Below are positions 36,486-46,200 of a stretch of 64,000 nucleotides of DNA, one piece after another. Position 1 is the first letter of the stretch. Each line of letters starts with the position of its first letter. The DNA is taken from positions 1 to 64,000 of the forward strand of contig JAYJMM010000037.1 in assembly GCA_037349105.1 (NCBI GenBank), written 5' to 3'. Both the position numbers and the translations under genes were made by a program. The DNA comes from Limnomonas spitsbergensis. Its lineage: Eukaryota > Chlorophyta > Chlorophyceae > Chlamydomonadales. Below the pieces are notes generated by a model. It was not told where the DNA came from. It saw nothing but the letters and a program-made list of their open reading frames with translations, and did not search any database.

Positions 36486-37268
36486 GTGGAACGTGAGCAT
36501 GTACCACTATGTAGATCCCTGCATGCAGCCATCACTCATGCATTCATGCTGGGAAGGGACAGGCAGGTGGACAGTGAGCATGTACCACTATGTAGATCCC
36601 TGCATGCAGCCATCACTCATGCCTTCATGCTTAGAAGGGACAGGCAGGTGGACAGTAAGCATGTACCACTATGTAGACCCCTGCATGCAGCCATCACTCA
36701 TGCCTTCATGCTGAGAAGGGACAGGCAGGTGGACAGTAAGCATGTACCACTATGTAGACCCCTGCATGCAGCCATCACTCATGCCTTCATGCTTAGAAGG
36801 GACAGGCAGGTGGACAGTAAGCATGTACCACTATGTAGACCCCTGCATGCAGCCATCACTCATGCCTTCATGCTGAGAAGGGACAGGCAGGTGGACAGTA
36901 AGCATGTACCACTATGTAGACCCCTGCATGCAGCCATCACTCATGCCTTCATGCTTAGAAGGGACAGGCAGGTGGACAGTAAGCATGTACCACTATGTAG
37001 ACCCCTGCATGCAGCCATCACTCATGCCTTCATGCTGAGAAGGGACAGGCAGGTGGACAGTAAGCATGTACCACTATGTAGACCCCTGCATGCAGCCATC
37101 ACTCATGCCTTCATGCTGAGAAGGGACAGGCAGGTGGACAGTAAGCATGTACCACTATGTAGACCCCTGCATGCAGCCATCACTCATGCCTTCATGCTGA
37201 GAAGGGACAGGCAGGTGGACAGTAAGCATGTACCACTATGTAGACCCCTGCATGCAGCCATCACTGAT
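36486..37268. repeat. 81-bp minisatellite, about ten copies
   Basis: Tandem 81-bp units containing GCATGTACCACTATGTAGAC, a CTGCATGCAGCCATCACTCA block and AGGGACAGGCAGGTGGACAG. Because 81 is divisible by three, a plus-strand frame (27-residue repeat with HVPLCRPLHAAITHAF) stays open to 37,616. The unit start is conserved, with alternating CTGAGAAGG and CTTAGAAGG variants. The array lies between the kinase and the orphan exons, probably in an intron or spacer. I do not call a protein. Confidence 0.94.
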
Positions 37269-37612
37269 ACTCAGCCCGACATGCTAGCAGCGACTTCTCA
37301 ACTCCTATGTCTGCAGGCTTGTCTTACTGTCATGGCATCCACATATCCTGGCAATAGACTGCTTCCAAAGGGCCGGGTAGTGCCACCAGGAAAGGCAAGG
37401 AAAGAGACGAAAGAACCAGAACAGGCCTACCGGTGGAACAAAAACAAAACATTCAGCAAATACCCGGTTGACAAATCAGCACTGCTGTTACCGCACACGT
37501 ATATAAATGCAACTCTCGGTGTTCACAAAGGAGGAGGGTGGGTGGCTAGGGTTTATCTGACCCTTTCAACAGGGTTTAAGCCTGCGGGTAGCAGGTCCAC
37601 CCCGTTTGTCAC

Positions 37613-39005
37613 CTGAAAGATGACACAATGGACAGCAGCTGGGGCGGCAAAGTGCCCCCAGAACCAGCAGCAGTCGCTAGGGCCACTGTAAGCGAGATGG
37701 CCGCTGTGATGTGCTGTGCCTCTAGCGTGCCTGTGGGAGACATGTGGTCCAAAACCTCAAGACAGGTCATGAAGCTCAGGGTGGCAGCAGTGCGGTGGGT
37801 TCCAGGAGACCCCGACAGCTCATGCAGCGAGAGACACACAACACTTACATCGCGCACGCGAGCAATGTGACTCTCAGTGAAGCATGTGAACCGTGATAAT
37901 GATGCACTTGCTCAGCAGTAAAGGACGGCGAGGGCACGCATCAGTTTGTAAGCGAAGCCAGATCTATGAGCCCCCTATAGATCCAGATCCAGGTATAGAT
38001 CCAGCTTGTAAGCGCAATCAGATCTATGAGCCCCCTTCAGCCTGATGAAGGTCGCCTGGCAAGCTGCCGGAGCAGATGTCCAGCCCTAAGCAGATCCCAC
38101 ACATCGCCTTCCCTCTCTGTCGCCTCTTCATGCCCTTCCCCTCCCCCTCCGTTCATCTGGCTCACTTGGAATCGTTTGCGGCACTCTGAGGACGGACATC
38201 AAAGCTTGCATCCAGGGCCCTTGAGGAGAGGTCCGCTCCAGGGGGGGAGACAGGCCGGACTGCATCGGGAGGTGTTCCTGCAAACAAGTGCAGGCGAGAG
38301 AAATGGTCAGCTGGATCCCACCTCGCTCATCAGCTCCCAGCTGCAGACCCCGCCGCTCCTCCACGCCTTGCCTGGTCCTGCCTCATTGCATTATTCAGTA
38401 TCCTGCATGCTTCTCGGTCATTTTAATGGAGCGCGGGGCCCAAGGCTTTACAGGGGGGTGTCCTCTTGCACTTATTTGCCCCCCACCCCCCTTATGACCA
38501 GGTGGGGATGGCTTTGTCACATTTCCCTGGCCATGGGCATGATCCAACGGGTGTTGGTAAAACAAGCTAGGTCTACAACGCTTAGAAAACAGACAAAAAA
38601 TACACCAAAATCTCACTCAGATGGGAGCTAGAACGTGCAGTAGCATGGCAAATAAGGGCATGCCACTGCCCCCATGGTCCGAGCCCATGCGACTGCCTAC
38701 TATCATGACTCATGAGGCATAAGGGCATGCCACTGCCCCTATGGTCCGAGCCCATGCGACTGCCTACTATCATGACTCATGAGGCATAAGGGCATGCCAC
38801 TGCCCCCATGGTCCCAGCCCATGCAACTGCCTAGTATCATGACTCATGAGGCAGAAGGGCATGCCACTGCCCCCCATGCCCTAAGCTCATGTCACTGCCT
38901 CGTAGGGGCACTCACCTCCCTGTCCACTGCATGGCGACGAAGGGCTTCCAGCAGCACACTGTGAATCTCTGGGCGTCCACTAGCAAGTGCCTGGTCAAGG
39001 ATTTC
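37613..39005 (-). CDS. Orphan exons of an unidentified helical protein
   Basis: Three exon-like blocks on the minus strand. 39005-38916 reads EILDQALASGRPEIHSVLLE then ALRRHAVDRE, between CTCAG and GTGAGT. 38277-38166 reads EHLPMQSGLSPPLERTSPQG then PWMQALMSVLRVPQTIP, between TTTGCAG and GTGAGC. A third block ends at 37613 and contains HRTAATLSFMTCLEVLDHM and ITAAISLTVALATAAGSGG, followed by CAG|GTGACA. Blocks 1 and 2 join in phase; block 3 does not join directly, so a small exon between them is probably missing. The short amphipathic helices with Ala/Leu/Ser recall REJ-type regions of algal polycystins, but I cannot claim that. The last block ends in phase 2, which would fit the first kinase exon (see findings). 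Confidence 0.5.
38645..38882. repeat. 67-bp minisatellite, about 3.5 copies
   Basis: Units contain AAGGGCATGCCACTGCCCC, GTCCGAGCCCATGCGACTGC and ATCATGACTCATGAGGC at a 67-bp period (starts near 38,653, 38,721, 38,788, 38,855). The array lies in the intron between the first two orphan exons. Confidence 0.9.
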
Positions 39006-40779
39006 CTGAGGTGGACAGTGTGGAAGTTGGGGTGGGGTCAGACATGGATCTCAATTGACTAGCGTGCTGTCTTGTTATGCAAACTAACCCGCAAGGCAAT
39101 GGCGCTGGATTCTGCGCGCCTGGGGTTTGAATGTGCTGCTGACACGATCGCAGTGTCCATGCGGGGACAGGTCACGAAGGGATCCAATCTAGTCTCGTCA
39201 CGTTCCATGTGAGTGTGTTCGCAGGCGGTGCATTCCGAGCCGCGCGGAAGTTTCACGAAACTTCGAAACTGCTGTGCGCACACCTGGCGCACACGAAGTG
39301 GAAAATTTGATATCGGGGCCCCAGTCCGCTCGCCGTATTCCGCTCGTCGTATTCACAGTGAAATTTACAGTAGAATTTAGCCTGCCCACCCAGCCCAGCC
39401 CAATAAGGATCAGCCACAGTGAAGATCAGCTTCAAACGTTCTTCGAGGGGGCGATTCCCCTCGGGCACTAAACTAGCGCAAGCAGTCCGCGCCTGCAGTC
39501 CGCAGCCCATTTTACGATACAATCGACAATATAGAAACGGAAGTACGTATATTCGGGTGATTCTGTTGGGTCAAGTTTAAGCGAAGTCCCTTAAGACTGA
39601 TTCTGTCATTCTGCTCTTCTGATTGACTGAAGCAGCTTTATAACTGATTCTGTCGTTCTAATCATTCTGCTCTTCTGATCGACTGAGGCTGCCATAGCAC
39701 TAATTCTGTCGTTCTGATCATTCTGCTCTCCTGATCGACTGAGGCTGCCTTAGCACTGATTCTGCCGTTCTGATCATTCTGCTCTTCTGATTGACTGAGG
39801 CTGCCATGCCCTGAAGAATTTCCGGTCTTCCGCTGCTTGCTAAAGATTAAATCTGCGCGAACCAAACTGCGAACCAAACAGCGTCTTACGGTATGGGAGC
39901 TGTTCAGCCCTTCTTAACCACAGCACCCCCAATCATGCACACCAGCCCACACTAAATCACTACACTACCGGTAATCCAAAGGTACCAGAACCTCAGAACT
40001 GGAGGTAGCAAGATCCAATGGTACCAGTGACACCTAGACCATACAAAAAAGATGTAAGCTGTGCTTGGGCCTGCACAAATGGGGATATGCCTCTGCCTCA
40101 GCCTGTACGGCACAGCTTCTGCAACCCCATGTCTAACTGCTAGCACCTCCTTCTGCAAGAAGACTTGCATGATGGCAGCACCCACTGCAATTTGACATGC
40201 TCTTGATCTAGCGATTGTTTCTGTGCCGAAGCCAGTGGTTTGTCAAGGGGGAGGGATAGGGTCAGTGAAGAGGTCCTAGGGGCCCTGGGGGGGCAGGACT
40301 CTAATATCTAGGCAGGGACTCACTGGAAGAGGAGCGTTGAGGGATGTCCGGGACGGAGTTGAGGGTAGACGAGTAGCCGGAGAGTTGACTGAGGGGGGGA
40401 CTAGGTGCTCACGAGGGGAGACTGCTGGAGACTAGAGATTTGATAGTGGGACAGTCAGGTATTGAGACTGATGGATGGATCTCGTCTGAGACTTCCCGAT
40501 AACTAGCAGAGCTCGCTTATAAGGGAGGTGCAGGGTTTAACCCGTGAGGGTTCTGGTCTGGGCTTGCCAGGCGACCCTGCAGCTTCCGTATCGGTGCGTA
40601 AGCGCTGATAACGTAAGCCAGGTCGTGTCAGCGCTGGTAATTCTGGGGTACTGGTTGGATGACCATTACAGTCAGCCTTGGCCTCGTCATCTTTGAGAGC
40701 AGTACATTTGAGAGGCTTAGGGAGAACGGGTGAAAATTCCACAATCCTAAAAATGTGGTGATACCGGTTGGAGGGTTCC
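39006..40779. other. Intergenic, with one 56-bp repeat
   Basis: No gene is supported between the orphan exons and the LINE. Apart from the short repeat at 39,595-39,810 and one TACCGGTA at 39,966, I see nothing structured. Confidence 0.5.
39595..39812. repeat. 56-bp tandem repeat, four copies
   Basis: Units around CTGATTCTGTCGTTCTGATC, with TTCTGCTCTTCTGAT and GACTGAGGCTGCCATAG, at a 56-bp period (CTGCTC near 39,611, 39,667, 39,723 and 39,779). Confidence 0.9.
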
Positions 40780-41888
40780 CGACCTCCGGACCTCCGGACC
40801 TGAACCCTTGGTGCACAGGAGGACAGAGCCAGCAGTACTAGGTGCTAGCGGCCGCACCTGGTGCTCTGATCTGCTGGGTGCATTAGAGGAGCTGGAGCGG
40901 GGGGCAGCCAACCCCACCTTGCGCAAGACAGCAGCTGCCCTACAGCGCCTACCCGTCACAGAGGTGTTGGCACTCATTGATGCAGCCTACGAGCAAGCAC
41001 GGCTGGACGCAAGCGGCGGTGGGGACCCCAGGGACCCTAACACCGAGCACAGATCTGCAGCGACCTACCGCGCAAGGCTCCAGTCCACGGCGGGTGCCGT
41101 GCTGGCGCAAGCCAAGAGCCGCACTAGCCAGAGGGAGTGTGCTTGTGTGCGCATCAATTTGCGACTGCGGCTCAGCGCGATCAGCACGGCTGATACCAGA
41201 GGACGGCGCAACGGTCAGCAACGAGAAGCACGCTGCTGCCAGCGGTGTTGGGCACGGGGGGATAGCGAGCAGGTGGAGGATGCGCTACATGTATGCTTAC
41301 AGTGCCCTAGTGTCAGGGAGCAGTTACGGGAGCGGGGGTGGGCAGGTCCTCCGGGCGCTGCCACTAACTTCAACCAGCTGTACCAGGCTGAGCAGGGGTG
41401 GGATGCACTTGCTTTGTGGACTGTGCTGTGGGCATTGTTGAGGGTTAGTCTCAAGGGATTCTGAGGCGCCGGTGTCGTTTGCCTTTCCGGCCTTCTCTTT
41501 TGGTCATTGTTTTTGTGTTGTTGTTGTTTGCCCCCTTTTTAGTTCTCTTCTCCCTTCTCTTCTCCCTTCCCTTTAGTTCCCTTCTCCCTTCTCTTCTGTT
41601 GTTGTTGTTGTTGTTTGCCCCCAGTTTAGTTCTCTTCTCCCTTCTGATCAGTGGGGCACCCTTGTGGCCAAGCAGGGGTGGGATACGCTTGCTTTTGTAG
41701 ACTTATTTTATTTTTCGAAAGGCTTTGTTCAGGGCTTCTCTCTAGTGGAACTCAGGTGTCGGACTTGGTCTTCTTTGCCTTCCCGGCCTCTCCTTTTGTT
41801 CCTTCCCCCCCTTCTTTTCTCCCTTCTGAACAGTTGGGCGCCCACGCGGCCGAGCTTTGAGCGGGCCCAGAGGTGTAACGTGATTGAC
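40780..41888 (+). mobile_element. LINE 3' end, best-preserved copy
   Basis: 40,808-41,464 is an intact 218-codon frame covering the C-terminal part of the retrotransposon polyprotein: LIDAAYEQARLDASGGGDPR, TYRARLQSTAGAVLAQAKSR, the zinc segment RCWARGDSEQVEDALHVCLQ, and NQLYQAEQGWDALALW. The 3' UTR contains (GTT)n tracts and a tandem duplication of about 280 bp: the block with AAGCAGGGGTGGGAT and GCTTGCTTTGT recurs at 41,395 and 41,675. The element ends with the terminal module (41,834-41,888). The 5' part with the polymerase is missing. The copy at 8,195-8,877 (minus) shares the same UTR duplication. Confidence 0.85.
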
Positions 41889-43273
41889 TAGGTGCCAGCA
41901 GTATCCACCAAGTTTGGTTTACGGCACCCGTTAGCAGGGTCACAAGGGTAGACGTACTACCTGCACCGAATGCAGAACATATCGTGGTGCAGGCAAGCCA
42001 TGAGCCAGGACTCATCACGCCAACCTTCCCGCAGGAGCTGCCACATAGGCCGGCGTTCGGCTATTCACGGTCCATTCAGGCATAGCACTTCAATAAAAGG
42101 CTAATGGAGCAGATGGGGGCACGCTCTGATCAGGAGCAGAGGGTCGAAGAACTGAGCATCCCATCCAACATGAAAGGACTGGCCCTTGTGCCCACCTCCC
42201 TAAATTCCCTGTCGCAGCATTTCTCCGACATTCGGAGTTTGGAATTGTGCATACCCGCTGGACTCTGCTAAACGCTCAGTCGCGTCGGGCTGGTATGTAA
42301 TAACTAAGCTCGATGCCAGATACCACGCATATCCAGGACCCAGGTGCAGCCATGCCGTCCTCCTACGTTAGGGCGGCAGGAACAAGCCCGGCGACCTAGA
42401 CAGGGGGGGAGAGAAGATCGTGAGGCGGGTCCTATCCCTCAACCATTGGGGCATGCCACCAGCGTTATACCACAGGACCATTTCCACCCCCCCACTTCGG
42501 AGATTGCCTCTGGCTGATCACTTCAGCGGGGGATGGCATTGCAGTCTTCATACAAGAAGGAGGGGCACGGGGACAGGGAATGTACCAGTGCTAGTGCATG
42601 CTGGTAGCTTCACCCTATATGCCTGCCTCCTGCACTGCCCGATCTGCATGCTTCTGGCCTGAGGGGAGAGGAGTCATCTTAACCACAAACAAGAGCTCCA
42701 ACAGTCGAAGGCGCCCCCCCCAATCAAGCAACACATGTCACAGTCAATCCTGGTTGCAAATTTGGGCATCAGCCTCTTTACTTTTACAGCTTAAATGAAT
42801 ATTTGGAAGGCTATGTAAAACCAAAGACTTGTTCACGATCTTACAGAAACCTAACTAACAAACCCAGCATGATCCACAAGAAGCAGATAATTTCATGACG
42901 TCATGAAGGTTTTTATGAAAATTGAACTTTGCTATCATTACCCAATTACATGCCCCCCGCCTAACTTGATGAATTGTCCATATATGTCTGGAAGATTCGA
43001 TGAGCCAAGAGTGTCGATACATAAAAACGACACAAACATTTTGGCAAACCCTTTCTCCGCCCTTTTATCTCGAAACCTTGCTGCTGTGCGTGCCGAGCAC
43101 AGAAGCATTTGGTAGTAACGATAAATAACCATGTTTTTTTCCCTCTCCGTTTTGTTTTTCCTTATCATAATTTCTTTCTCCCAACTAAAAAGTAAACGAT
43201 TGTGTTCGAACGGCAGCTATGAAAAACGACGAATTTTTGTGCACAGACGAAATTCTTTGTTTTTCACCGCCGC
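41889..43273. other. Intergenic, 3' side of the polycystin gene
   Basis: No coding exon, array or transposon piece recognised. A palindromic ATGACGTCAT occurs near 42,894. The part next to the polycystin stop codon (42,900-43,270) is AT-rich, as expected of a 3' UTR and flank. Confidence 0.5.
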
Positions 43274-46200
43274 CTAAGCAGACGGGATATGCTCGGGTGC
43301 TTCCTGGTTGTCCAACATGTCCAGAATTGTCGACAGGTCTGATGCCATCATCACGGGTGCATACAGCTCCGGACCCACTCCGCCTTCGGGGACCACGCCA
43401 GAGACAGCCGAAGTCCTGGTGCGGCCGGTGTGGGCATTTGTAAAGGTCGACGGCAATGAGGGGCGGAGCGTCTCCACCTTAAAGGACGCAGCCCATGGAC
43501 CGGTCGTTGAGGGGGACGGAGCCGGGGGCTCTAGGCTGACCGCTGAGGACATCTTGGGGCGCTGCGTCTCTAACACAAACGATGAAGTAGAGCCCTGAAG
43601 CGCCATGTCACCACCGTTTAGCGTGGTGCGGGCCATGCGCGAGGCGGGGGCAAACAGGCTGTCGGGGATGCCTGCCCATGGCTGTGGCTGAACAGTATTA
43701 CCCGTCCCGCCGCGTGTGAACTTGCCAGCCACTGTCGGGCGCTGCTTGTCAACCACAAAGCCACTCAGTCCCGAGGCCGGCTGCACACTGGCTGCCGACA
43801 AGGGAGTCCCAGGGACGCTGGGCACCCTCATGCTTTGCTCCTCATCCTGCGTCCCGGCAGGCAGCTCAACGGGCCCAGCGGTAAAACTCCTGCGGCTGTT
43901 GCGCCGGATGAAGGTCGCGGTCACATTGGGCCGTGCAGAGTCCAGCTTGAACGCCGACGCCTTACCCCGCGGGGAGGAGGCTGCCAGAGAACTCCTGTTA
44001 GAGCCCGGGAGAAGGACGGACGACGCCCCCTTGCGCTCAAAGGCGCGGCACTTGGCCTCCACATCAGCTATCATGAGGAGCATGTTCTGATTGGCAACCT
44101 GCAGCGGGGACAGGGGTCGCATGGGGTCAGCGAGGGCAGAGCAGCGGGGGACAGGGGTCGCATGGGGTCAGCGAGGGCAGAGCAGCGGGGGACAGGGGTC
44201 GCATGGGGTCAGCGAGGGCAGGGCAGCGGGGGACAGGGGTCGCATGGGGTCAGCGAGGGCAGAGCAGCGGGGGACAGGGGTCGCATGGGGTCAGCGAGGG
44301 CAGAGCAGCGGGGGACAGGGGTCGCATGGGGTCAGCGAGGGCAGAGCAGCGGGGGATAGGGGTCGCATGGGGTCAGCGAGGGCAGAGCAGCGGGGGACAG
44401 GGGTCGCATGGGGTTAGCGAGGGCAGAGCAGCGGGCGGGCAGTAATTTGTGGTGGGGAACATACAAACATTGGTGATTTGTGTTGGTCAGTGGTGAGCAA
44501 AAGGTGCGGCGAATTTGTTTTCCTTTCATTAAAGTGGCCCCCTGAAAACTTTCTTGCCCCTTACATCCGTCCCCCCTCTGCCCCCTGCTTGCCCTCACCT
44601 TGAGTTCATCTGCAAGGTCCATGGCACTGTCCAACAGGTTGATGACACAGCTGCATGCCACACTGTAGGTAGCGCCTGCAGCAGCGGGCTGTGTGTCCAG
44701 CTTGAGATCATCATCCGCCTGCGGTGGACATTAAGGGACCAGGTGATATCAGGGGACCAGGTGATATCAGGGGACCAGGTGATATCAGGGGACCAGGTGA
44801 TATCAGGGGACCAGGTGATATCAGGGGACCAGGTGATATCAGGGGACCAGGTGATATCAGGGGACCAGGTGATATCAGGGGACCAGGTGATATCAGGGGA
44901 CCAGGTGATATCAGGGGACCAGGTGATATCAGGGGACCAGGTGATATCAGGGGACCAGGTGATATCAGGGGACCAGGTGATATCAGGGGACCAGGTGACA
45001 TCAGGGGACCAGGTGATATCAGGGGACCAGGTGATATCAGGGGACCAGGTGATATCAGGGGACCAGGTGATATCAGGGGACCAGGTGATATCAGGGGACC
45101 AGGTGATATCAGGGGACCAGGTGATATCAGGGGACCAGGTGATATCAGGGGACCAGGTGATATCAGGGGACCAGGTGATATCAGGGGACCAGGTGATATC
45201 AGGGGACCAGGTGATATCAGGGGACCAGGTGACATCAGGGGACCAGGTGATATCAGGGGACTCGGGGCTCAAGAGGTCTTCTATGGTCTCTTAAAGGATC
45301 ACTACCGGGACCTCACATCATGGTAGAGGGCACACCTCCTAGGACCAGGGATCACTACCGAGACCTCACATATAAGGCACACCTTCTAGGGCCAGGGGGA
45401 ACAGTTCATGCCAGCGCCAAGGACCTGTTCCCTTGGACTGGATAAATATTGAGCACATAAAAAGATGAACCAACTGAGGTCGTTCCATGTGAGTATTGAA
45501 CAGTGTCTTCCCTTTGCTTGTTCCTCAGAAGATGGAGGGCATTCATGCCTGATGTCCCTGTGGCTGGTACTCACCATGTCATCGATGGCAACCTCAACCA
45601 CAGCGGACGATCGCGGTGAAGGTGGGACAGGCCGCACAGGCAATGCAAGGGGGTGCATCGGGTCGAGGGGACTCTGTGGAGCCGTGAAGCCAGCCGTGGG
45701 CAGCGGAGAGACCGGCGGGCGGCCCACCGGGCGGCGGATGGAGTGCACTAGCATGTCCAGTGAGATGGGCGCCAGCACCGGGACGGGGTCCAGCCGCCCG
45801 GAAATGGGGCTGTCGATGTCCAACCCAGCTGCAGCCACAAATGGGCTCCCTATGTCGGGCGTGAGCAGCCTGCGTTCAGATCGCAAGAGAGTCAGGTGGG
45901 TGAATGGAGGGGTGACAAGTAAGTTCGTGAGGTGGGTGAAAGGAGGGGTGCAGTAAAAGGGAGTGAGAAGGTCGGTGAATGAAGGTGTGAAGAATAAGTT
46001 CGTGAGTTTATTGGATGTTTCCTTGACCCAATGCTGACCAGAGGGGCCTTGCTGACTGCTGATCCGCTGGATCTGTGTTTGTCACCTTCAACAGGTAATC
46101 CCTCGCCCCCCTCCCCAAATAATGGACCCTGTTTTGTACCTGCGCCTCATGCTGCCCTTCACCAAAGGCCGTGCAGTGCTCTCAGCAGAGCCTGGCCTGC

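Noticed and set aside
36486..37616. 376-codon plus frame with 27-residue repeats
   Set aside because: It is produced by the 81-bp tandem repeat; the non-repeat end has no recognisable domain and no splice support.
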